A DNA stretch of 64,000 nucleotides from Erodium maritimum. Lineage: Eukaryota > Streptophyta > Magnoliopsida > Geraniales > Geraniaceae. Shown here one piece after another: positions 54,880-64,000 of this stretch. Each line of letters begins with the position of its first letter. Within the stretch, counting starts at the first letter, position 1. Where the stretch lies: the NCBI GenBank assembly GCA_963921825.1, contig OY997589.1:83932523-83996522 (forward strand). Direction: 5' to 3'. A model generated the notes under the pieces. It worked only from the letters and a program-made list of their open reading frames with translations, did not search any database and had not been told where the DNA came from. The translations under genes were made by a program, and so were the position numbers.

Positions 54880-57800
54880 ATGAGCTCAAATCGAATCCTT
54901 CGCGGCGCTTCGTCGCTGGCCTCTCGGAGCTCCCTCTTCTCCGCGAGAACCTTAGCTCTCAGATCATTCTCTTCTCGAGCTCTGACCCGCCAAAACCCTT
55001 CTCATCGTCCTCATCAATTGATTGATTTTTCTAGCGAGCCCATTACTCCGCTTCCTCTTCTCCGGCTCTTGAATACCAGCTCATCCAAGCACAGCGGCTA
55101 TGGAGGAACAGCCCCACTTCATGGTAATGCTTCCTCTTCCTCCTTTTTATTCTCTGTTCCTATTAGCTCATATTGTGTTTTGATTTTGGTCATATTCTGT
55201 ATTTGCACGTATTAAAATATTGTAATTGATGTGTTGTTCTTGGTAATTACCCAAATGGGTAACTCAAAAGTTGCTCAATTTGGTTTCTTTGCACTTGCCC
55301 TTTGCTTGTAGTGGAATTTTTAGGCTGCCATGAGACTTGCTTTCCTATGTTTTTGAAGCTTTTGTGATAACATTTTGGACATTGGGGTTTGGTTGTTTGT
55401 CATTATGTTGCTACAAGATGCTAACTATCTAACTCCTATCTATTGTATCTTACATTTGTGTTTGTGTGTGTGTCAATCTCTTTTTGGTTTAATCCAAATG
55501 GAAATGGTATCCTTTTATGCAATTCACTTTATTCGTTAACGGAAACAAGGATTTCTAGAAATTATCGAATGTTACAGTGTGGAGTAGACTAGTAGTAAAA
55601 AGGAGACGAAATCGCTCCAAAAGGATATCGCATATAACGAATTGGGGAGTGTAAAGACTACTTAAATCCGTAGGATCATATTGTTGTTCTGTAGCCTCTA
55701 CCGCCTTTTACGGTTGAAGATATATATCAGAAATTTTTAATCATATTTTATGTTGGAAAACAGGGAAAAAGAGTGACTGGAGTAGCTTTTCTACACATTT
55801 TTTCCGAATAGAAAATAAGGATAATTGCAAAAACTTGCGATGAACTATGCGTATATTGCAAATACTATCGGTGGACTCTTTTTATTTTGCAAAGGACACC
55901 TCCATCCACAAATCCGCCATCTTTAACGGAAATTAGTCACGCGACTTCAATTTGTTTTTGGAAATGACAGTTTTTTCCCTTTATATTATACATGTTTTGC
56001 ATTTTGTAACTCTCTTGTATGCGTGTTTTGGAATTTAGAACCCTTATATATACACTTTTGCATGGTTACTTTCGCCTTTTTGCAACCAATTTTTTTTTTA
56101 CACCCGTTTGTGGATTTGCAGACGGAAAATAGTTGGGGGTGTCATTTATAAAAAAATAGGTCACCAATAGTATTTGCAAAATGCGCATAGTTCACCGCAT
56201 GGTTTTGCAATTATCCCTAGAAAATATAAAAGAAATCCTAAAGAAGCCCTCATTGAAAGACGATGTTGTCTCTTATCAAACCATGTTAATGTTTGCAGAT
56301 GGATGGCCAGAGGAAGATGAGGAAGAGCCTAAGGTACGTCAATTTCACATGAACATTACAGTTGCTAATTTTTTTATTTAATCCTACAAATTAGCACTTA
56401 ATTTGCTCTAATTCTTCATAAACATAGCTTGGTGATGGAGGGGATGGTGGTGGGATTGTGTTACAAGATGTACCTTGGGGTCAGCGAGCTCTCTCTATAG
56501 CCCAGGAAGTTCTTTTGCAATTTGGCGATGAAATGCAAATCTTTGCCTTTAAGACTACCCCTTGCGGATACATTTATGTGAGGCTAGATAAAATTTCAGA
56601 AGAGTAAGGTCTTTTTAAGTTTAAATTTATGCCAAAAAGTGCACTTATTGCCATTAAAACACCTCATTCGTGATCTCAAGTTAGACTGTACCATATTTTA
56701 GTTTAGGGATGATTTCAAAAACTTGCGGTGAGATATGCGCCTTTTGCGAATACTATCGGTGAGCTATTTTTTTTTTTTGCAAAAAACATCCCTCAACTAT
56801 TTTCCATATGCAAATTCGTTATCTTTAACGGAAATTAGTCACGTGACTTCAAATTGTTTTTGGAAGTGACAGTTTTTCCCTTTACATTATACATGTTTGG
56901 CAATTTGTAACCCTCATGCATACATGTTTTGCAATTTGGAGCCATTATGTATACAGTTTGCTTGGTTACTTCTACTTTTTGCACAAAAAAAAACCTTGTT
57001 AGTGGATTTGCATTCGGAAAATAGTTGGGGGATGTTTTTTGCAAAGAAAAATAGTTCACCGATATTATTTGCAAAATGCGCATAGTTCACCGCAAGTTTT
57101 TTGCAAATATCTCTCTAGCTAATTGCTTAGAAACGGCTGTTGTGTACAAATTTGTAGACGAATTAGTTTGGGGTGATATGCTTATTTTCTTTTAAGGATA
57201 ATTATAGATAGATATCCCGAACTATATGTCATTTGCACATAACTATCCTCAACTTGAAAACGTTATCTAACGCCCCGCCAAACGTCATTGTACAGTTAAT
57301 TTTCAAAGTGAAAAGACTAGAATACCCTTCACCATTCATCGGATTGATGAGCGGTGAAGGGTATTTCAGCCTTTCACTTCAAAAATTAACTGCACAATGA
57401 CCACATTTAACATCGTGAGAATCTTCTAAAGTTTAGGTAGCTGGATGTACGTTTTAAAGTTGTGGATAGTTATGTGCAAAAGACGGATAGTTCGGGATAG
57501 CTATCTTGTCTTAGTCTCGGACTTGGGTCAAGTTGTAGGATAGGTGTTGTAGCATTCGTTAGAGAGAGCAAGATCTCAATAAAAATCTTTTGCCTTTGGT
57601 TTGTTGTTTAATAATTCTCAATATCCTCTTTATTAGACAACTAAACTAACACATAGATACGTAACATATCTGCAATTATCCCTTTCTTTTATGCGTCCTG
57701 TTATCTTAGGCCCAAACATTTCTCATGTTGATGCCGGACTTTCTTCCTTTAGATATGGGAGCCCAAGCATGGAAGAACTCGAAAAATACAGTAAAGAGTA

Positions 57801-58506
57801 CAAGAAAAAACTAGATGACGTAGGAGCTCTAGGAGAAATACCTGATGATTTGGCTCTTGAGGTAAGCAATTGCTGGCTTAAGTTCTTTCAAGAAATCATT
57901 GCAAAAAAGTACCCTGAGATATTTATTTTTTGCAACTTGTAGCCCTCTTAATTGATAATTGTAAAAAAGTACCCTTATAATTTAGATTTTTAAAGTAACA
58001 AGTAAGAATCCAAAGTTTAGATTTTTTTTCTTCAATTATTAGTTTTAAAATCTAAAATTTCAAGGGTAAAATCATCATTTTGAAGCAAAGATATAAAAGA
58101 AGGGGGTTATAAGTTGCAAGAAGTGAATACCTCGGGGTACTTTTTGCAATTATCCCTTCTAGCAATATTGTGAGGCTAAAGGTATTGATACTTTGTTTTG
58201 AAGGTATCGTCTCCTGGTGGAGAGAGGCTACTAAAGATACCCGATGACTTGAATCGGTTCAAAGACATGCCTATGAGAGTGTGCTATGTAGAAGAAGATA
58301 TGAAGCTTGGTAGTCAAGAAAAAGTTGGGATCTTTGAGTTGGAGTCCATTGAAATGGAATCAGGAAGCTGCGTGTGGATGTTGGCAGATGTGAAGGAAAA
58401 TCGGGATCAAGAAAGCAAAGGAAGGCCTTTGAGCCGTAAACAAAAAGATTGGAGATTAAGTCTTCCACATTCGATGTTAAGACGGGTAAATCTTTACTTT
58501 GGGTGA
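54880..58506 (+). CDS. RimP-like (UPF0090) organellar ribosome-maturation protein
   Basis: Five exons: 54880-55123, 56299-56333, 56428-56603, 57753-57861, 58204-58506. They sum to 867 nt and give 288 aa. The first 80 aa are rich in Ser, Arg and Leu with few acidic residues (SRSSLFSARTLALRSFSSRA), as in mitochondrial or dual targeting peptides. An acidic bridge (DGWPEEDEEEPK) follows, then the RimP-type N-terminal domain (SIAQEVLLQFGDEMQIFAFK, YIYVRLDKISEEYG) and its conserved VSSPGGERLLKIPDDLNRFK near residue 188. The C-terminal half has a barrel-like segment with ESGSCVWMLADVKENR. Bacterial RimP helps 30S subunit assembly; the organellar role is inferred. Introns 1, 3 and 4 carry foldback elements. 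Confidence 0.92.
55818..56219. mobile_element. Foldback element, family B (copy 2, RimP-like intron 1)
   Basis: AAGGATAATTGCAAAAACTTG to GGTTTTGCAATTATCCCT. It ends 79 bases upstream of exon 2. Confidence 0.8.
56705..57114. mobile_element. Foldback element, family B (copy 3, RimP-like intron 3)
   Basis: AGGGATGATTTCAAAAACTTG to CAAGTTTTTTGCAAATATCTC. Contains CCCTCAACTATTTTCC mirrored by GGAAAATAGTTGGGGG. Confidence 0.8.
57195..57508. mobile_element. Foldback element, family H (RimP-like intron 3)
   Basis: AAGGATAATTATAGATAGATATCCCG pairs with CGGGATAGCTATCTTGTC. The mirrored GCACATAACTATCC / GGATAGTTATGTGC and GAATACCC / GGGTATT blocks flank a centre near 57345. Confidence 0.75.
57895..58157. 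mobile_element. Foldback element, family A (RimP-like intron 4)
   Basis: AAATCATTGCAAAAAAGTACC to GGTACTTTTTGCAATTATCCC, centre deleted. Its left end is 33 bases from the splice donor. Confidence 0.82.
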
Positions 58507-58679
58507 AATAGCGGGTTATGAATTAGCGAAGAGGTTACATTTTTGTTCCGTCTGAATTAGCGATGTTAAGTTGGAAATGTTGGGTTTGTGTAATGTAAAA
58601 CGGTGATTGGGTGATAATCTATCTGTTGTTTTCAGACTGAGGAGCCAGAATGTTATAAAAAGTTGAAGTGATTCAGGTG

Positions 58680-59028
58680 ATGATTGCAAAAAAGTACCTG
58701 AGGTATTCACTTTTGCAACTTGTAGCCTTCTTTGATAATTGCAAAAAAATGTCACAAACTTGTCTTTTAAGGCAGTTTGTAAAGATTTGATTCAAAGCAA
58801 TTGATTGTAGCTTGAAAGTGTAAATATAGAAAACAATAATAAAAGATTAAAAAAATCAAAACTTTCAGATTTTATTTATTTGTTATTTTAAAATCAAAAT
58901 TATAAGGGTAGGATCATCATTTTTGCATGATAAATTGCAACAACTCATGGTACTTTTGCAGTAATCAAATAAGAGGGTTATATATTGCAAAAAAATGAAT
59001 ACTCAAGGTACTTCTCTGCAATTATATT
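58680..59028. mobile_element. Foldback element, family A (downstream of RimP-like gene)
   Basis: TGATTGCAAAAAAGTACCTG to GGTACTTCTCTGCAATTAT. Confidence 0.78.
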
Positions 59029-59101
59029 TTGATATAGTCTATGAAACTTGTGTGGCATCTTGTTGTCCTGAACTTGGTTGAAGTTATCATTTTTACTTGA
59101 A

Positions 59102-60306
59102 GGGATAATTGCAAAAAGGTGGTCGAGATTTTGACTTGTATATTGATGCACTTTTATCAATTTGTTCTAAAAAGACAATTTTGCTCTTGAAATTTTAAAT
59201 TAAAAGTAAAAACCATACAATCAAAAAAAATTTAAAAATTTATTTTTATAATTGAGTTTTTTTTTTTGAAACAGTAGGGATAATTTTATTAAGCTGAAGC
59301 TAGATAGATCATAAAGATCCGTTTCGTTGACAACCGAAACACTAATCTTATAATTGGATATTTGGTAAACCCAGGGAGAAAAATAGGGGGTGGTTCCCTA
59401 TTCATACGATAAGCGGGAGGAGTGGGGCTTGTTTGGTGGAGGCCGGGGTATGGCTCCTCACTGACACCCTGTATGGCCTGATGATTAGCGAGGCTGTTTT
59501 GCAGGCCTCACATTTGTCCCAATGGGACCAGAATTCCTTTCTGGGTCAGTATGTGCGTCCTTTTCGCTTTGGGTCTGGTCTTGGCCTCCCGGTTCCTTCA
59601 GGTATCTAGAGTAGGGGTTCCCTCCTTTCTGATAGACATGTTGGTCGTGATATCCACCCGTCCGCTCACGAAATAGGAAATGATGAAGATTATGGCAACA
59701 TTTCTGGTGAGTGGATTCCTTTCGGTTTGGTAGAGCCACCATAACCTGAAACCTAATAAGTTATGGGTTTTCCCTTGACACCTCCTGGTAAAGCTGAGTC
59801 TCTCCCATTCCTTCATAGTTTACCTCCACCAACATCTCTAGAGTATAGATCGTTTTCCATAAGACTTGTTAGGAAGACTGAAGGTATCGTCCTCGTTTGA
59901 AATAATCAGGATTAGAGTGATCCTCAGCCCAAGGTCTAGGTTCCCCGGACGGCTCGTGGGAATGCTAGTATCCCACGGTCAGGGGTGCCTTTCTTGTGAT
60001 ACAGTGTGATCATCCGGGGGTATTCCCCATTGGAGATCAATCTCCTGATCATTCTGGTCGTAAGGGTGTTGCCGTGGTGAGTTTCTATCAATAGCATGGG
60101 CAGGGTAGAGGGGTGCCCTCCCACAGAGAACGACAACCATTGGATAGCAGGTTTGGATCCATCCCCGTCCTTATGATGCCATTGAGAGGAGGTGAACATA
60201 GAGGGGCGGTCACAGTAGTAGATGGGGTATTTCCTGATTGACGATCATCCCCGAGCATGGAGGTCGTCCCGAAAGAGTTCTCGTGGCTTCTCGTTTGCAA
60301 TTATCC
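59102..60306. mobile_element. Foldback element, family A, interrupted by a LINE-like insertion
   Basis: The left arm is 59102-59255 (GGGATAATTGCAAAAAGG). Only the terminal TTTGCAATTATCCC of the right end is found, at 60294-60306, directly after the inserted sequence. Confidence 0.55.
59260..60293 (-). mobile_element. LINE-like retroposon, minus strand
   Basis: A T-rich run on the plus strand (TTTTTTTTTT at 59261-59270) marks the A-tail end. GATAATTTTATTAAGCTGAAG follows, as in plant LINE 3' ends. Minus-strand frames of 60-87 codons (for example 60199-59936) are in pieces and match no domain I can name. ORF2 is absent. Confidence 0.5.
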
Positions 60307-60681
60307 CAACAAAAAGCACCCTAAACTAACTCTTCTCCAAGATCATTATACTGATTTTCAAAAAGTGAATCAAATCAAGACAAAGTTGCAGAGGTCTCAT
60401 TCTAACACATCTTCTGCAGATTCAAGAGATCATCACTATGCATGAGCTTTGAACTTTGCACAATCATACATCATTGAATCCAAGAACCACGAGCAACAAA
60501 ACAAAAGTAATATAGAATTGGATGCAAAAAATGTTGTTCGAGTCTCATTTCCGAGAAACAATATCAAAATAGTAATGAATGTTACAACACAAGGTCACAG
60601 CTAAGGCCAATCCTAATATTCTCTTTTCTCAACTATATCTTTCTAATTATTCAAAATTTGTGACAAAATGATGTATTGCTT
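60307..60681. other. 3' flank of cytochrome b5
   Basis: Contains the probable 3' UTR of the minus-strand gene. No repeat was recognised. Confidence 0.4.
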
Positions 60682-63348
60682 TCACTTCTTACGCAGATAC
60701 AAGACTCCGACCACCACTGATAAGCCGATCACAGCTGCAGGAACAACCCAGTATTGCTTTGTGATGTCCATGAACTTTTCGGCGTATTCTTTTGGTTGTT
60801 TCTTGGAGAAAATTTCGAGTTCTGGGATGGATGGGGAAGATGTATCAAGTTCGCCGATGCAGAACTTCTCCAGAAGCTCCCTTGCTTCATTGCTGTGCCC
60901 GGCGTCTTCAAAGTCATCGGTGGCATCTTTGGCTGCAAGAAAGTCACAATGCTAGGTCAACATCGATATGAGGAATAGTGTTGTTATAAACTTAAAGGGA
61001 TAATTGTAAAAAAGTATTCTGAGGTATTCATTTTTTGCAACTTGTTGACCTCTTCTTTGATAATTGCAAATAAGTACCCTGAACTAGTCCTTTCGTTACA
61101 ATTTTTATGAAACTGACAATTTTACCCTTACAATTTAGATTTTTAAAAATAATAAGTAAAAAACTGAAGATCCAAATTTTCATAGGAATATAAATTTTGG
61201 ATTTTTTGCTCTTTAATTATTATTTATAAATTTTAAATCTCCAAGGGTAAAATCATCATTTTGAAACAAATTTATACAAAGCTCATGGAACTTTTTTACA
61301 GTTATCAAAGAAAAGGGCTACAATTTGCAAAAAATGAATATCTGAAGGTACGTTTTGCAATTATCCTAAACTTATACATTAGGGACATGAGAAAAATACC
61401 GGTTGCCTCAAGGATTACATCATCTCCACCGGGATGCTCTTCTAGGTATGAAGTCACATCATATACCTGGGCACAAAACAAGGAATATTTTCAACACATG
61501 AAAGGCACTAAGATACACTTTCGAGCATTCTTCTTTCAAAATGGCCTTGAGTATAGGGGTAACTTCATTAACACCCCCCTTTGACCTTTGTTTCCAACAT
61601 ACACACTGTAAAGGTAAGACGTTATCAGTAACACACTGTCACCTTTCGTTTATCATCAAAAACACCCGGATTTGGATCACTTTGTCCCCAAAAACCACTG
61701 ATAAATGAGAATGGTGACAGTGTGTTCCTGATAAAACCATCACCATTTTGTGTAAATCCAGGTGTTTTTGATTGATACGAAAGGTGACAGTGTGTTACTA
61801 ATAAGCCCTCACCTTTAAGGGGTGTTTTTGATAGCGAGCCGAAAGGTCAAAGTGGGTATGTAAATAACGTTTCAAAAGGTTGAATACCAGTTGTCAACTT
61901 AAAAGGGAGATGCATGTCCTGAACTATTACACAGCAAAGTCATATCTGATCGGTTTAATTTTAAATACCTTCATTACGATATCACTGACACATCAACAAT
62001 ATTATAATGATAGACGGTAAATATGAACATGGTGAACTTTTAAATACCAAATTCAAACAAAACATGATAGTAAGAAACTGAGAATCTAAACATAGCCTTG
62101 GCACCTTACTACCTATACTAATAAGTATATGAGGTGTGTCTTCACCCATGGCACCAGCATGTTTCAACAGCACTCTGGCATGCAGGGGCTCAGCTTTTGG
62201 TCTGGGTGGGTCTGATACAATACTATGACCTAAGTGTACTAATGTTGCAAAAAAAAAAAAAATCTGTTAAGATTGACTCTGTAATTCAATGTGTGCAACA
62301 TCGAAATAAAGTGCAATAATCATTGTAAACTAATAAAAGTCATAACTTGAAAGAAGACAGAACAATGCATCAAAACCAGTAACTAGTACAATACAGAAGC
62401 AATAATTATCATTATCCATATGTAGCTTGTGCACACAAGAGACAAGTAGATAATTGAACTCAAAGAGAATTGCAAAAAGTTGCAATGAACTATGCGCGTT
62501 TGAAAAAACTATTGGTGAACTCTTTTTTTTTCCAAATGACATTCCTCAACTATTTTCTGGCTGCAAATTCGTTATCTTTTAACGAAAATAAGTCACGTGA
62601 CTATCACATGTCTTCAACTTTTTGTGCAAGTGACAGTTTTGCCCTTTACATTATACGCGCTTTGCAAATTGTAACTCTCCTGTATACGTGTTTTGCAATT
62701 TGGAACCCTTATGTATACACGCATGGTTACTTTCGACTTTTTGCAAAAAAAAAAATAACGGGAAATAGTTGGGAGAAATCATTTCAGAAATAAAATAGTT
62801 TCCCGCAGAACACACATAGTTCACAGCAAGTTTTTGCAATTATCCCTTGAACTTATGAATTAACAAATCACATCAATAACTATATCCAAATCCTTCTCAC
62901 AACTAATGCTTGCAATCCTAACAGTGAGGAAGAGTGGGATTTTTCACTCTTCCATGTGTAAGCAAGTAATGATTCACTGAACTCTAGCAACTAAATCTCC
63001 TCAAATCTATAGCTGAGCCAAACAAAACTTCACAACACTCTCGCATCCCCTCATTTAAATTCCAGATCCGAAGCACAAATTATGCATACAAAACACACTC
63101 AAACAAGAACACCAACACAAAGCTCAAGTCAACACAACCCCAAGCATCAAAAATCACCGCAGATCTGAAGAGAAAGCAAAACCAACCAAAACCCAGAACA
63201 AGAGAGACCCAGTTCTCCCCAAAACACGAAACCCAGAAGCCCGAAAGTGAAAAGAGTGTACCTTGCCATCAATGACGATCCAACAATCGTCTTGCGAGGA
63301 GTGTTGGGAGGCTTCCTCAATTGAAATCAGCTTCGTGAGGGTCGGCAT
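60682..63348 (-). CDS. CYTB5: Cytochrome b5, tail-anchored (ER type)
   Basis: Three exons: 63348-63262, 61466-61400, 60932-60682. They sum to 405 nt and give 134 aa, the standard length for plant microsomal cytochrome b5. Heme ligands are His40 in the EEHPGGDDV motif and His64 in the DFEDAGHS motif. The C-terminal [20 protein letters not shown] stretch followed by RKK is a single tail-anchor helix with a basic end, pointing to the ER membrane and the cytosolic side. It passes electrons from NADH- or NADPH-dependent reductases to desaturases, hydroxylases and some P450s. The splice sites keep frame (29 codons, 22 codons + 1, 83 + stop). Intron 1 (1.8 kb) carries family E and B elements, and intron 2 a family A element. 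Confidence 0.97.
60997..61368. mobile_element. Foldback element, family A (cytochrome b5 intron 2)
   Basis: AGGGATAATTGTAAAAAAGTA to GGTACGTTTTGCAATTATCC. It occupies most of a 467-bp intron. Confidence 0.83.
61556..61876. mobile_element. Foldback element, family E (copy 4, cytochrome b5 intron 1)
   Basis: AGGGGTAACTTCATTAACACC to GGTATGTAAATAACGTTTC. The best-preserved copy. AACACACTGTCACCTTTCG and CGAAAGGTGACAGTGTG are mirrored, and the centre is near 61700. Confidence 0.8.
62465..62849. mobile_element. Foldback element, family B (copy 4, cytochrome b5 intron 1)
   Basis: GAGAATTGCAAAAAGTTGC to AAGTTTTTGCAATTATCCC. Confidence 0.78.
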
Positions 63349-64000
63349 TTTTGCAGAGATTCTACGGGAATCGGTAGGTGGGGGCGGAGGATTTTCCTCT
63401 CCCTCTGCGTGTCGAGATTCGGATGGGCTCGATCCGGTTCCGCTGGGACCAATCCGAACTCAGCGGCTTTCAATGATTGTGTGCTCCCGAGAGGAACAGA
63501 ACAAAACAGAGGAAAGCGATAGAGACGATACAAGCCCAATCTCTTTGTTTTGCGTGGGGAAGGGGTTGGTTATTGGGCTGTCAGTTTGGGCTTGTGATTC
63601 CTTTATGGGCCATAAGGGTCCATCGAGAAGTTTGAGTGTTCAATGGGCCCCGAGCGGACTTTCAGATCAGTTGATCTATCCCCGCAAAGCTACTTGTAAT
63701 CATTGCAAACAAAATACTCGAGAACCTTCTAACTAATAAGGATAATCAAATTTTTTTATTGTTAGGACCGTCTATAATGGGGTTGATTCTATATGTCGTT
63801 TCGGCGACGAAAATAGCAGAAAGAAAGAAAAAGCTAACGCCTCGCTATCGATTTTCTCTCTCCTCTCGATTCTCTTTATCGACATCGAATATCTTTCTTC
63901 CGATTCGTTCTTCTGTTTATCTCTCTCCTTCCTCACCGATTCTCTCTCCTCCCTCAACGAATGTTCTCCTTACACGTGTAGATTCGACGTAGTGAATCCG
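63349..64000. other. Cytochrome b5 promoter and possible leader of a further gene
   Basis: 63349-63740 is the upstream region of the minus-strand cytochrome b5. 63840-64000 is rich in CTCTC/TTTCTC stretches on the plus strand, as in plant 5' leaders, and may begin a gene lying to the right. No coding exon can be called. Confidence 0.35.

Noticed and set aside
2275..63348. A biosynthetic gene cluster, since IPK, chorismate mutase and cytochrome b5 lie in one window
   Set aside because: They are housekeeping genes of separate pathways, far apart and mixed with unrelated genes; there is no sign of clustered specialised metabolism.
1..64000. An organelle-derived or pararetroviral insertion
   Set aside because: I saw no plastid or mitochondrial gene stretch and no caulimovirus-type coat, movement or reverse transcriptase order. 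All retroelement coding remnants with readable pol follow copia order.

Overview
This window is nuclear DNA of a flowering plant, most likely a eudicot. It holds spliced single-copy genes with GT-AG introns, chloroplast or mitochondrial targeting sequences, Ty1/copia and Ty3 retrotransposons, plant L1-type LINEs, tRNA-derived SINEs and a very dense load of small foldback (MITE-like) elements. I cannot name the species.

Seven spliced gene models close in frame, with every exon length summing to a multiple of three. They are isopentenyl phosphate kinase (+, 2275-8274, 337 aa), plastid chorismate mutase (-, 15833-21348, 323 aa), a small two-finger zinc-finger protein (+, 24467-26193, 162 aa), a ClpF-like Clp protease adaptor (-, 28707-32315, 333 aa, with a 5'-UTR intron reaching 34.2 kb), a macro-domain plus CRAL-TRIO (GDAP2-like) protein (-, 35157-43407, 559 aa), a RimP-like organellar protein (+, 54880-58506, 288 aa) and cytochrome b5 (-, 60682-63348, 134 aa). 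Two broken genes are present: a C-terminally truncated PPR gene (27266-27931) and an RNase T2 pseudogene (47266-48346) carrying a frameshift, a transposon insertion with a target duplication, and a nonsense codon.

Layout: 1-2015 is the 5' part of a Ty3-type retrotransposon on the minus strand (LTR, primer site and an uninterrupted gag running off the window). It is followed by IPK; a degenerate copia element with both LTRs (9083-13671); old LINE debris; chorismate mutase; a LINE with ORF1 but no ORF2 (22.3-23.9 kb); the zinc-finger gene; the PPR stub tail-to-tail with ClpF; the macro/CRAL-TRIO gene; a 2.5-kb solo LTR with a CAAAG target duplication and an internal hairpin minisatellite; the RNase pseudogene; a plus-strand copia element whose 3' LTR seems split by another retroposon (48.6-54.4 kb); the RimP-like gene; a LINE-like insertion; and cytochrome b5.

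The most striking content is the population of long-palindrome elements. One family (called A here) has about 20 copies in 64 kb, 14 of them in introns. Each arm carries two copies of a GATAATTGCAAAAAAGT unit. At least ten other foldback families with different cores share the GGG(A/T)TAATT-type terminus or the same design. Introns of the intact genes consist largely of these elements. I found no operon-like or defence-like system. The main novelty candidate is this multi-family foldback set and its nested history.
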